DNA of 47,025 nt from Oscillospiraceae bacterium. Its GTDB lineage: Bacteria > Bacillota > Clostridia > UBA1381. The position numbers and the translations under genes are program-made. The stretch is from positions 1 to 47,025 of the forward strand of contig SVJN01000002.1 of the NCBI GenBank assembly GCA_015068965.1, read 5' to 3'. Below the pieces are notes generated by a model. It was not told the origin of the DNA, did not search any database, and saw only the letters and a list, made by a program, of their open reading frames with translations. Positions 23,995 through 32,106 of this stretch are shown here, piece after piece. Each line of letters opens with the position of its first letter. Position 1 is the stretch's first letter.

Positions 23995-25341
23995 TCATCC
24001 TTTCAACCCTTCCTCCAATTTCGTCATAATCTCAGATGTAATTTCTTTTCCTAATATATTATATTTTCTGTCGGGATACCAAAACATTGTCTTCCCCTGC
24101 CAATGTGTCAAGGCAACATAAGAAGGTGCCGTACAACATTGTTTGTACATACCAAGTGCCACACAATCCGTATCAATAAACAGATACGGCTTTCCGAAAC
24201 GAATCGGTTGTTTTCCTGTTTTGTCAAATTCACCCAGCATGAGATGCAAAGGTCCACGGGTTACATTCATTGCCTGATTCATCATCGGGTAACCGTTACT
24301 GTCAAATCCCAGACGCTTGCCGGGGTTGTTATAAAATACACATAAGAATCTGCCGTCTGCAAGTCTGAACATCGGGCAAGGACCTAACGGATGAGGTACG
24401 GGATTGCCGTCATGTCCAATCATCGGTGCTGTTTCTCTCCAGCTACCGTTTTCATAAACGGTGTAATAAATATAGCCGGTGATGGTACGCATTGTTGCAA
24501 ACATTCTGCCATCCGGTAACAATACAGGTGATGCCTCCTGCGCCACAGAATTCCCCTCAAACATAGGATCCGGCACAGATAAGCCATTTTCCGGCTCAAT
24601 GGTAATTTTGATATCTTCAATTTCAGGATCATCATCCAGATTTTCAAAACACAAAAATGCAATCTTTGTCACTTCATGGGGATAACCCACAACCTCGCCC
24701 CAATACGGACTGCGCTTCATTGTAAAGCCACAAACAAAACGCCCTTTTGCATCCCGGATGGGTTGTTGCTGATTCCACCAGTTCTTTGCCTTGGTTGTGT
24801 CAGGATTATCATAATCGCATCGCGGAAGCGGTACGATTCCCGGTTTTGACCAGCTATGTCCCATATCGTCGGAATAAATCAACGCCAAATCACCGTTGAG
24901 ACATCCGGGCATCCCCGGCTCCTGGCGTTCGCCCTCCGATGCCTGAAGGTAAAGCAGGTAGAGTCTGCCGCTTTTAGTAAACATCGGCATACCCCAGGAA
25001 GACTGCGGTACATCTGCAGTATAAGCACCCACGATTACCTCAGGATAACTCCAGTTTTCACCGTCGCTTGTGCGGGAAATGACAATACGGTTGTTCCCGC
25101 CCCCTTCCACAGAACTCTGTGTCCACACGGCAATCAGTTCCTTACTGTCCGGAGTGGGTGTAACTGCCAACACACAGTTGTCACAGTTGTTACCGCCGTC
25201 CTTTTCGGGAATAAAAACCTTGACATCAGGCTCGCTTCTCATCCACTCATTTTCTGGGTTTCCAAAAGGAATAAAATCACTTACTTTTCCAAATGGATAT
25301 CCCTGTTGTATCAGTTCTTCTCTGCTGAACAATTTTTCCAT
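23995..25341 (-). CDS. Sialidase-like (BNR/Asp-box) glycosidase, cytoplasmic
   Basis: The 448-residue protein has two clear Asp-box motifs of the SxDxGxxW type (SRTSDGENW and YSDDMGHSW), which mark the six-bladed propeller of the exo-alpha-sialidase superfamily. No signal peptide is visible, so it acts in the cytoplasm on imported glycans or is misassigned in substrate. The catalytic Arg triad cannot be placed with certainty by eye, so true sialidase activity is unproven. AAGGAGG precedes the ATG. No sialic acid uptake or catabolism genes are adjacent. A near-palindromic site lies just upstream. Confidence 0.82.
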   Translation of the reverse strand: MEKLFSREELIQQGYPFGKVSDFIPFGNPENEWMRSEPDVKVFIPEKDGGNNCDNCVLAVTPTPDSKELIAVWTQSSVEGGGNNRIVISRTSDGENWSYPEVIVGAYTADVPQSSWGMPMFTKSGRLYLLYLQASEGERQEPGMPGCLNGDLALIYSDDMGHSWSKPGIVPLPRCDYDNPDTTKAKNWWNQQQPIRDAKGRFVCGFTMKRSPYWGEVVGYPHEVTKIAFLCFENLDDDPEIEDIKITIEPENGLSVPDPMFEGNSVAQEASPVLLPDGRMFATMRTITGYIYYTVYENGSWRETAPMIGHDGNPVPHPLGPCPMFRLADGRFLCVFYNNPGKRLGFDSNGYPMMNQAMNVTRGPLHLMLGEFDKTGKQPIRFGKPYLFIDTDCVALGMYKQCCTAPSYVALTHWQGKTMFWYPDRKYNILGKEITSEIMTKLEEGLKG

Positions 25342-25365
25342 GATAAACCTCCTTCAAAAGCAATT

Positions 25366-25381
25366 GTTATATCGTTATAAC
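25366..25381. promoter_or_regulatory. Possible operator upstream of the sialidase-like gene
   Basis: GTTATATCGTTATAAC is a 16-bp near-perfect palindrome (two central mismatches) 25 bp upstream of the start. Its form fits a LacI- or GntR-type operator. The regulator is not in this window. Confidence 0.45.
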
Positions 25382-25472
25382 TTCATGCAAATTGTAGCAA
25401 AGTTGCAACAGAAAGTCAATTGAAATTTGTATAGATTATTATGCAAAAAATACACAAAATCATATAGACCTA

Positions 25473-25501
25473 TTGACTATTGGGTAGTATTATGATACAA
25501 T
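25473..25501 (+). promoter_or_regulatory. Sigma-A promoter of ychF
   Basis: TTGACT, a 17-bp spacer and TACAAT lie about 110 bp upstream of the ychF start. The leader (25510-25590) is AT-rich with no clear structure. Confidence 0.75.
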
Positions 25502-25610
25502 TTTAAAATGTGTTAGAATGTGCTTTTATAATGTAAATAAAGCAAAAAATTGTAAAGTAAATACATACAAACGCTGAAAATACTGATAAATCAAGGAGAT
25601 GTAATAAATT

Positions 25611-26705
25611 ATGAAGTTGGGAATCGTCGGATTACCAAACGTAGGTAAATCCACATTATTTAACGCAATCACACAGGCAGGTGCAGAATCGGCAAACTAC
25701 CCATTCTGTACCATTGAGCCGAATGTCGGCATTGTGGATGTGCCGGACGAGCGGATTGACAAGCTTGCCGAAATGTACAACCCGAAAAAGGTGACACGGG
25801 CGTACATCGAGTTTGTGGATATTGCAGGTCTGGTAAAGGGTGCATCCAAGGGTGAAGGCTTGGGAAACAAGTTCTTATCCCACATCCGTGAGGTGGACGC
25901 AATCGTGCATGTGGTACGTTGCTTTGAGGATGCCAACATCACCCATGTAGACGGAAGCATTGACCCGTTGAGAGATATTGAAACCATTCAATTGGAGTTG
26001 ATTTTCTCTGATATTGAAATTCTGGAGCGTCGCATCGACCGCACCAAAAAGGCGATGAAGGGCGACAAGACCTTAGCATCCGAATTGGAATTATTAGAAC
26101 GCGTCAAGGCAGCTTTAGAGGATGGTAAACCTGCAAGAAGTCTTACCTACACTCCGGAAGAAGCAGAAATCATGAAAGAAATTGCCTTGATTTCCTTAAA
26201 ACCGGTTTTATATGCCGCAAATGTTGCAGAGGATGATTTTGCAAAGGGTATTGAAAACAATGTCTTTGTGCAAAAAGTTGCAGACCTTGCCGCTTCGGAA
26301 AACTCTGAGGTGATGCCGGTTTCTGCAAAGATTGAGGAAGAAATCTCCCAATTGGATGCGGAAGAAAAAGCTATGTTCTTATCTGAGCTTGGCATGGAGG
26401 AATCCGGGCTTGACCGTCTGATTAAAACCAGCTATCGTCTGCTCGGTTTAATCAGTTATCTGACCGCAGGCGAGCCGGAAGTTCGTGCATGGACCATTAC
26501 CAACGGCACAAAAGCACCGCAAGCGGCAGGAAAAATCCACACCGATTTTGAGCGTGGCTTTATCCGTGCCGAAGTTGTTGCTTACGATGACCTGATGGCT
26601 TGTGGTAACATGGTTGCGGCAAAGGAAAAAGGCTTAGTCCGTTCAGAAGGCAAGGAATATGTGATGAAGGACGGCGACATCGTTTTATTCCGCTTTAATG
26701 TCTGA
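25611..26705 (+). CDS. ychF: Redox-regulated ATPase YchF (OBG-like)
   Basis: YchF is a P-loop NTPase of the Obg group that prefers ATP and binds ribosomes; it is linked to translation and oxidative stress control. The 364-residue protein opens with [15 protein letters not shown] (P-loop), has [17 protein letters not shown] as the switch II region, a helical insert and a C-terminal TGS domain ending [12 protein letters not shown]. All are standard for YchF. AAGGAGATG precedes the ATG. Its 3' end abuts the convergent galactokinase-like gene with no spacer, and its terminator lies inside that gene. Confidence 0.97.
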   Translation: MKLGIVGLPNVGKSTLFNAITQAGAESANYPFCTIEPNVGIVDVPDERIDKLAEMYNPKKVTRAYIEFVDIAGLVKGASKGEGLGNKFLSHIREVDAIVHVVRCFEDANITHVDGSIDPLRDIETIQLELIFSDIEILERRIDRTKKAMKGDKTLASELELLERVKAALEDGKPARSLTYTPEEAEIMKEIALISLKPVLYAANVAEDDFAKGIENNVFVQKVADLAASENSEVMPVSAKIEEEISQLDAEEKAMFLSELGMEESGLDRLIKTSYRLLGLISYLTAGEPEVRAWTITNGTKAPQAAGKIHTDFERGFIRAEVVAYDDLMACGNMVAAKEKGLVRSEGKEYVMKDGDIVLFRFNV

Positions 26706-27749
26706 TTATTTTGTATCAGCCATATCACAAATCAGAAAGGCAGGCAGTTCGCCTGCCTTTTTTTGATATGCTTCATGTACAGTTTCAATAAAACGGTCTA
26801 CCTCCGCATCCGGAACAATACTGATGATTCCATGCTCTGCAAGCAGATTGCACCCAAGGCTGATTGGCTCTGCAATCCGGAATAAAAGCTCCTGCATATG
26901 TGCTTTCTTTCCGCAGACACGAAGCCGTTCCGCCGCAGAATGGTTCATGATTTTTCCAAATCCGTCACGGTCTTTTTTTTCCAGACAACGCATTGCCTCC
27001 GTAATCCTTCTCTGCTCCGCTTCTGCAAACAAGAGCCAACGCCGGTATCCCGGTTCCGCCTCTGAGGCAGAGCGGCTGATTGCCTCCTTCCCTGCCCCGC
27101 GGTACCTTTTGCAAACCATTTTTCGCAGCCGCTCCGTTTTTTGCGGCTTCTCTGTCAAGGTCAGAACAATTTTACACGCTTCTGCCGGAGACGGAGCATA
27201 TTGCACCTGCTTTCCATCCGTCAAAAGCACCTTGTTCTGCCCGGAAAAGAGTGCTACCGCCTCCTCGCATCGTTTTTCCTCGTCAGTAACCACCGTTTGC
27301 AAAACCTGCTCCGGAATTATTTTTTCCGCATTCATACGCTCTGCTGCAAGTGCAACCGCCATCGGCAGATGGGTTCCGAGTGCAGATATCCGCTTTTGGT
27401 AGAGCAAAAAATCCGTCCCGGTTTCTGATTTTGAAATTCTGCCCAGAACCCCAAACAACTCCCGTGCAAAATCCTTACTTTCATACTGGGACAGTTTTCC
27501 CTTCGGACAGGTACATTCTAAAACAGAATCATGCTCCCGCATCCGGAAAATATCATCCTCCCGCTTCCGGAACGCTACCATAGAATATGGCGTAATCCCT
27601 ACTGCCATCAAAGGCACACTGAGCGGTTGTAATCCGCTTCCGAAAAAAGGGATTGGGGTTGCAACCGAGACAACCTCAACCTTCGCATTCTCCTTACCAA
27701 AGCATTTTTCAAAATCCTCCCGCAGTTGTTGTGCATTCACATCCAACAC
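26706..27749 (-). CDS. Galactokinase-like GHMP-fold protein lacking kinase motifs
   Basis: The 347-residue protein resembles galactokinase in layout. It opens with LREDFEKCFGKE, as in GalK, has a RRWLLFAEAEQRRITEAMRCLEKKDRDGFGKIMNHS-type helical region (quoted in part: FGKIMNHSAAERL), and ends with ISIVPDAEVDRFIETVHEAY and KAGELPAFLICDMAD, the GalK C-terminal pattern. The kinase signatures are missing: the GEHTDYNGG position reads FFGSGLQPLSVPL, no GLSSSAA loop is seen, and GAGFGGC is replaced by LLAEHGI. It is thus a probable pseudoenzyme or a binding protein. The family call is by eye and moderate. It is convergent with ychF; its ribosome site is AGGAGTG. Confidence 0.6.
   Translation of the reverse strand: MLDVNAQQLREDFEKCFGKENAKVEVVSVATPIPFFGSGLQPLSVPLMAVGITPYSMVAFRKREDDIFRMREHDSVLECTCPKGKLSQYESKDFARELFGVLGRISKSETGTDFLLYQKRISALGTHLPMAVALAAERMNAEKIIPEQVLQTVVTDEEKRCEEAVALFSGQNKVLLTDGKQVQYAPSPAEACKIVLTLTEKPQKTERLRKMVCKRYRGAGKEAISRSASEAEPGYRRWLLFAEAEQRRITEAMRCLEKKDRDGFGKIMNHSAAERLRVCGKKAHMQELLFRIAEPISLGCNLLAEHGIISIVPDAEVDRFIETVHEAYQKKAGELPAFLICDMADTK
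26736..26764 (+). terminator. ychF terminator inside the convergent coding sequence
   Basis: AAAGGCAGGC pairs with GCCTGCCTTT, followed by TTTT on the plus strand. It starts 31 bp after the ychF stop and is fully within the last 20 codons of the galactokinase-like gene. Confidence 0.85.
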
Positions 27750-27839
27750 TCCTATCCTTGAATTTTATTTATTTTGCTGAAAATGTATCATATTTATACA
27801 CACATTTGCATAGAATACTCTATCAGGAGAAAAAAACAT

Positions 27840-27868
27840 TTGACTTTTTTCCAAAAATGTAGTATACT
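27840..27868 (+). promoter_or_regulatory. Sigma-A promoter of greA
   Basis: TTGACT, a 17-bp spacer and TATACT lie about 75 bp upstream of the greA start. Confidence 0.8.
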
Positions 27869-27941
27869 ATAGGGCGGTTATGGAATAAAATTGTAGATAT
27901 CCAAGCTATGATGCGATATTTACGGAAAGGAAGAAGACGGC

Positions 27942-28421
27942 ATGACAGAGAATAAAGAAATTATTTTAACTGTTGACGGGATGAAGAGCTTAAAGGACGA
28001 GCTGGAATATTTAAAAACCATCAAACGCAAAGAAGTATCCGAAAAAATCAAGCAAGCATTATCGTTTGGCGACTTGTCCGAAAACTCCGAGTATGACGAA
28101 GCAAGAAACGAGCAGGCTGAAGTAGAGTCCCGTATCAATCAAATTGAGAATATGCTGAAATTTGCACGTGTTTTGGATGAAACCGAAATCGCAAGTGACG
28201 AAATCAGCTTAGGCACCAAGGTAACACTCTGGGATCAGGAATTCGAAGAAGAAGTGACCTATTCAATTGTTGGAACAACCGAAGCAGATCCCGAAAATAA
28301 CAAGCTTTCTCAAGAATCTCCGGTCGGTTCTGCACTTTTACATCACAAGGTAGGCGACATCGTGGAAGTCAGTACGCCGGGCGGCATCATCGAATTTAAA
28401 GTTTTGGCAATTTCCAGATAG
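27942..28421 (+). CDS. greA: Transcription elongation factor GreA
   Basis: GreA rescues backtracked RNA polymerase by stimulating cleavage of the nascent RNA 3' end. The 159-residue protein has the N-terminal coiled coil with the tip motif GDLSENSEYDEARNEQ, which carries the catalytic acidic residues, and the C-terminal globular domain ending SPVGSALLHHKVGDIVEV. Length is typical. GGAAAGGAAG is the ribosome site. It has its own promoter and terminator, so it appears monocistronic. Confidence 0.98.
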   Translation: MTENKEIILTVDGMKSLKDELEYLKTIKRKEVSEKIKQALSFGDLSENSEYDEARNEQAEVESRINQIENMLKFARVLDETEIASDEISLGTKVTLWDQEFEEEVTYSIVGTTEADPENNKLSQESPVGSALLHHKVGDIVEVSTPGGIIEFKVLAISR

Positions 28422-28437
28422 CATAGCATATCCAAAG

Positions 28438-28475
28438 ACACTCACAGCATATGATAGTTGTGAGTGTTTTTTTGT
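28438..28475 (+). terminator. greA terminator
   Basis: ACACTCACA pairs with TGTGAGTGT, followed by TTTTTTTG, starting 17 bp after the greA stop. Confidence 0.88.
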
Positions 28476-28636
28476 TTATAGGAATATGAAAAAAAGTTCA
28501 GAACGCAAAAGGCAATCTTAATATGCAATGGAAACAGCTTATCATTCTTAAATTATTTTCATTTGGATGAAAAATCTCAGTTTTATCGATTTTTCTAAAA
28601 TTTAGTGCCTTTTTGCTACGAACAATCTTCGCCACT

Positions 28637-28713
28637 TGGCGTACCTCTGTACGCCGTCGGGTAACCCAAAACAAGGAAACTCCTTGTTTTGGCTCAGTTT
28701 GTCCGTTCTGAAG
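28637..28713 (+). repeat. R2 paired-hairpin repeat, copy 2
   Basis: The hairpin GGCGTAC/GTACGCC is followed by GTCGGGTAA, a second hairpin CCAAAACAAGGA/TCCTTGTTTTGG, and CGTTCTG. The wider region 28497-28712 is bounded by TTCAGAACG and CGTTCTGAA and contains GCAAAAGGCA/TGCCTTTTTGC, so the repeat may be part of a roughly 215-bp palindromic unit. No gene is present in 28476-28789. Confidence 0.72.
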
Positions 28714-28789
28714 CATTTTTTCTTATCCCTATCAGACAAATGATGTAAAAAAGCTCAGAACGCAAAACAAAGAAAAAGGAGCTGAACAT

Positions 28790-29809
28790 ATGAAACAGGC
28801 ATTGCTTATCACCGGAGTATTTGTTGCCACCGTAATCGGGGCAGGTTTTGCATCCGGGAGCGAGGTGGTACACTATTTTATTGCCTATCACAATACATGC
28901 TTCTGGGGAATTCTGGTTTCTTCCCTTCTGTTCGGTGTCTTTGCAGAGCTTTTGCTTTCGCTGGAGGGAGCTTCCTTTGAGGCTTGTATGCAACAGCTTA
29001 TGCCTGCACCGTTTGCAAAGCTGACCGACCTATTTTCTTTCTTTTTTATGGGAATTGTTTTTTTAACCATGCTTTCCGGAAGTGGTGAAATTATTGCACA
29101 GACAATTGGGGCGGACCGCCATATCGGTATATTCTTTGTCTGCATCATCTGCCTCATTATCTTTTTATTTGATTTAAAGGGTTTTCTTGCCGCAAACAGC
29201 ATTCTTGCCATTTTTATTATTGTCGGTATGGTAGGCGTATGTGTTTTTCTGCTTGCTTCGGGTTCTCTGCCTGCATCACAGACAAATAGTTCCAGATGGT
29301 TGCTTGCAAGCGGTAATTATGTCAGCTACAATCTTCTGACTGCAGCGGCAGTCCTGGTCAGTCTTGGGAATACACAAAAACCGCCCCGGTTTCTTTGTGG
29401 CATCTTGAGCAGTATCACATTTTTTGTGATTCTGAATCTGCTCCGGATTGTTTTAATGCGCTCGCCCGATTCGGTTCTTGCGAGCGAATTGCCGATGCTG
29501 ACACTTTGTAAACTGCAGAACCCTCTGCTTGCACTTTTTTATGCTGCAGTTCTGTTTGCCGCCATGCTCACCACCGCTCTGAGCAACGGATTTACTGTGG
29601 TCGGGCGCATTCCGCTCCCGCAAAAGCTTTCTGTTTGTCTGCTGATTTCGGTCGGTTATTTCGGTGCCGGAATGAACTTTTCCTTTCTGGTAAACCGAAT
29701 CTATCGCCTGGCAGGGGATTGTGGAATTGTGCTGTTTCTCCTGATTCTGATATTTTATCTAAAAAAATATTTAAAAATGCAAAATAGCAAGAAAACAAAC
29801 GATATTTAA
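28790..29809 (+). CDS. YkvI-type membrane transporter
   Basis: The 339-residue protein has about ten membrane spans and begins with GVFVATVIGAGFASGSEVVHY, the GAGFASG signature of the YkvI family, distant relatives of LeuT-fold sodium-coupled transporters. The substrate is unknown. AAAGGAGCTGAAC is the ribosome site. It lies alone between an R2 repeat and the tRNA cluster. The last residues are a basic tail typical of a cytoplasmic end. Confidence 0.88.
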   Translation: MKQALLITGVFVATVIGAGFASGSEVVHYFIAYHNTCFWGILVSSLLFGVFAELLLSLEGASFEACMQQLMPAPFAKLTDLFSFFFMGIVFLTMLSGSGEIIAQTIGADRHIGIFFVCIICLIIFLFDLKGFLAANSILAIFIIVGMVGVCVFLLASGSLPASQTNSSRWLLASGNYVSYNLLTAAAVLVSLGNTQKPPRFLCGILSSITFFVILNLLRIVLMRSPDSVLASELPMLTLCKLQNPLLALFYAAVLFAAMLTTALSNGFTVVGRIPLPQKLSVCLLISVGYFGAGMNFSFLVNRIYRLAGDCGIVLFLLILIFYLKKYLKMQNSKKTNDI

Positions 29810-29861
29810 AGATAATAAAAGCATTTTAAATCTATTTTGATTATTTGGTATGTTTTTCAAC

Positions 29862-29890
29862 TTGCAATTGTGATAAAATAATGTTATCAT
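29862..29890 (+). promoter_or_regulatory. Promoter of the tRNA cluster
   Basis: TTGCAA, a 17-bp spacer and TATCAT lie 37 bp upstream of tRNA-Pro. Confidence 0.7.
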
Positions 29891-29927
29891 ATACAAGTCG
29901 TCCGGTGATGGCGAAGAACTGGTCCAT

Positions 29928-30004
29928 CGGGATGTAGCGCAGTTTGGTAGCGCATCTGGTTTGGGACCAGAGGGCCGCAGGTTCAAATCCTGTCATCCCG
30001 ACCA
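29928..30004 (+). tRNA. tRNA-Pro (anticodon TGG)
   Basis: The acceptor stem CGGGATG/CATCCCG, anticodon loop TTTGGGA and T loop GTTCAAATC are present; CCA is encoded. The length is 77 nt. Confidence 0.97.
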
Positions 30005-30015
30005 GATAAGGAAAT

Positions 30016-30091
30016 GGGAGTTTAGCTCAGCTGGGAGAGCGTCTGCCTTACAAGCAGGATGTCACAGGTTCGAGCCCTGTAACTCCCACCA
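30016..30091 (+). tRNA. tRNA-Val (anticodon TAC)
   Basis: The acceptor stem GGGAGTT/AACTCCC, anticodon loop CTTACAA and T loop GTTCGAGCC are present; CCA is encoded. The length is 76 nt. Confidence 0.97.
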
Positions 30092-30122
30092 CTTTCTTTT
30101 ACACCTACGATAGCCACAATTT

Positions 30123-30198
30123 GCTGGTGTAGCTCAATTGGTAGAGCAGCTGATTTGTAATCAGCAGGTCGCGGGTTCGAGTCCCATCACCAGCTCCA
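30123..30198 (+). tRNA. tRNA-Thr (anticodon TGT)
   Basis: The acceptor stem GCTGGTG/CACCAGC, anticodon loop TTTGTAA and T loop GTTCGAGTC are present; CCA is encoded. The length is 76 nt. Confidence 0.97.
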
Positions 30199-30203
30199 TA
30201 TAT

Positions 30204-30288
30204 GGAAGAGTTCCCGAGTGGCCAAAGGGGGCAGACTGTAAATCTGTTGCGTCTCGCTTCGATGGTTCGAATCCATCCTCTTCCACCA
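30204..30288 (+). tRNA. tRNA-Tyr (anticodon GTA)
   Basis: The acceptor stem GGAAGAG/CTCTTCC, anticodon loop CTGTAAA and a long variable arm typical of class II tRNAs are present; CCA is encoded. The length is 85 nt. Confidence 0.97.
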
Positions 30289-30289
30289 G

Positions 30290-30320
30290 AAAAAAGCACT
30301 TCTTTGGAAGTGCTTTTTTT
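30290..30320 (+). terminator. tRNA cluster terminator
   Basis: AAAAAGCACTTC pairs with GAAGTGCTTTTT around a TTTG loop, followed by a T-run, directly after tRNA-Tyr. Confidence 0.92.
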
Positions 30321-30321
30321 A

Positions 30322-30495
30322 ATGAAATACGCCTTTCGGCGTGTGAAATATTGCTACGCAATGTGAAATAGCCTTGCTGTGAAATATTTGCTTCGCAAAT
30401 ATTAAAGGCGTATTTTATTTCACAGAAAGCATAAGCCTTCTATTTCACAATTTCAACAGAAATTATTTCACATCAAGCGTTGCTTGATATTTCAT
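30322..30495. repeat. Hairpin cluster with four forward and four inverted TGAAATA motifs
   Basis: Between the tRNA terminator and the GH32 leader, TGAAATA occurs four times in the left half and TATTTCA-type sequence four times in the right half. Small hairpins separate them: CGCCtttcGGCG, TTGCtacGCAA, ATTTGCttcGCAAAT and TCAAGCgttGCTTGA. AAATACGCCTTT also pairs with AAAGGCGTATTT across the cluster. The whole can fold as a branched palindrome. No coding content is seen. Confidence 0.75.
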
Positions 30496-30571
30496 GTTGA
30501 CATCATTCCTCCTTTATGATATTATGTGAATATTACTTCGCAACAAAATTCATTCCAAAGGAGAATCCGCC

Positions 30572-32089
30572 ATGTCAGCACATACAAAGGAAACCATTGA
30601 CAAACTGATTGCCGACCCGCACCGACCACGATATCACTTTGCCGGTCCCGCAGTAGATTGCGGTCCGGGTGATCCGAACGGTGCATTTTTTGCAGAGGGA
30701 CGTTATCATCTGATGTATCTTTATCACAACAAAGCCACCAATGCCTACCACTGGGGGCATTTATCCTCTGCGGATTTACTGCATTGGCAGAGCCATCCCG
30801 ATGCCCTGACACAAGAAAACGGAGACGGCGGTTGTTACAGCGGCGGAGCATTCTTAGACGATGACCTGACCGCTTACATCCCTTTCTGGAAATTCAAAGC
30901 ACCCGACGGAAGCGACAACGGTGGCATTGCGATTGCCTATTCCAAACCACCCTACGACAAATGGGAACGGATTCATCCGCTTGCAATCAACGGCTCTGCC
31001 GAGCAATGGGGCATTGTGGATTTAGAGGTCGATGGTAATGTGGAGCACTTAGGCTGTTCCGATCCCAGCAATATCTGGAAAGAAAATGGTTACTACTATA
31101 TGCAGACCGGAAATCTGGTGGTTTTAAACGTCTACGGAAGAGCACCTGATTCAGAAGAAAAATACAAAGGAGACTGGACTGATTTGTTCCGCTCCTCCGA
31201 TATGAAACATTGGGAATTTGTGCATCGTTTTTATAAAAACGAACATTCAGACGAGGATTGGCCGGACGAAACCGAGGACGATATGTGTCCCTCCTTTCTG
31301 CCCTTACCGGATGAAAAAAGCGGCGGCAAGCTGACCGACACCTATTTACAGCTTTTTATCTCACACAACAAAGGCACACAATACTATTTGGGGAAATTAA
31401 GAAATGAAACCTTCTCCCCCGAAAAGCACGGCAGAATGTCCTGGAAAAACCGCGGTTTCTTTGCGCCCGAAGCGCTGATTGACGATAAAAACCGTCAGCT
31501 TGCTTGGTTCTGGATGTTTGACGAAAAGAACAGCACCCATTTTGAACAATATGGATGGTCAGGCGTTTATACCTTTCCCCGTGTCTTATGGTTGGAAAAC
31601 AACGAATTGAAGATGGCACCTGCTGAAGAATTAGACCAACTGCAAACGAAACCGCAACAATTTGCATTTGGCACCGTCGACGGCAAGGAAGAATTTTACC
31701 TGAACAACCCAAAATCCTTCCGGATTAAGGCAAAAATTTCGATGAAGAATGCCGATTATGCCGGCTTTATTGTCCGTGCCGGAGACAGCGACGAGGGAAC
31801 CAAAATCATATACTCCAAATCTGAGCAGAAACTGATTTTTGAAAGTATGTCAGATGGAGAACCCATGGTGGAGCAGGCACCCTTTATTCTTACCTCCGAC
31901 GAAATGCTTACATTGGATATTTTTGTTGACCATTCTATGTTTGAGGTCTATGCCAATGAACGCCAAGGAACCGCACGTCAGGTTTATCTGTCCGATCCCG
32001 AAACTGCAATCAAGGCGTTTGCAATTTCTGACGGTGCAGAATTTACCGAGGTTACCGCTTACGAAATGATGCCTGCCAATCTGTTCTGA
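30572..32089 (+). CDS. GH32-type glycosidase with altered active-site motifs
   Basis: The 505-residue protein has the five-bladed propeller plus C-terminal beta-sandwich of GH32 (invertase, levanase and fructanase family), with the nucleophile motif DPNG (Asp34), HWGHLSSADLLHW, FRSSDMKHWEF and a C-terminal FVDHSMFEVYANE. Two catalytic motifs deviate: RDP reads SDP (163-165), and the acid/base EC motif reads MC (238-239, in DDMCPSF). It may use another acid nearby, act on a different sugar, or have low activity. No signal peptide is present, so it is cytoplasmic. AAAGGAGAATCC is the ribosome site. An AraC gene lies downstream, separated by an R1 repeat. Confidence 0.88.
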   Translation: MSAHTKETIDKLIADPHRPRYHFAGPAVDCGPGDPNGAFFAEGRYHLMYLYHNKATNAYHWGHLSSADLLHWQSHPDALTQENGDGGCYSGGAFLDDDLTAYIPFWKFKAPDGSDNGGIAIAYSKPPYDKWERIHPLAINGSAEQWGIVDLEVDGNVEHLGCSDPSNIWKENGYYYMQTGNLVVLNVYGRAPDSEEKYKGDWTDLFRSSDMKHWEFVHRFYKNEHSDEDWPDETEDDMCPSFLPLPDEKSGGKLTDTYLQLFISHNKGTQYYLGKLRNETFSPEKHGRMSWKNRGFFAPEALIDDKNRQLAWFWMFDEKNSTHFEQYGWSGVYTFPRVLWLENNELKMAPAEELDQLQTKPQQFAFGTVDGKEEFYLNNPKSFRIKAKISMKNADYAGFIVRAGDSDEGTKIIYSKSEQKLIFESMSDGEPMVEQAPFILTSDEMLTLDIFVDHSMFEVYANERQGTARQVYLSDPETAIKAFAISDGAEFTEVTAYEMMPANLF

Positions 32090-32106
32090 TTTGCATTGAA
32101 AGCCAA

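Noticed and set aside
30322-30495. Possible CRISPR array
   Set aside because: The repeated unit is only 7-8 bp, occurs in both orientations and is spaced by hairpins of uneven length, unlike CRISPR repeats and spacers.
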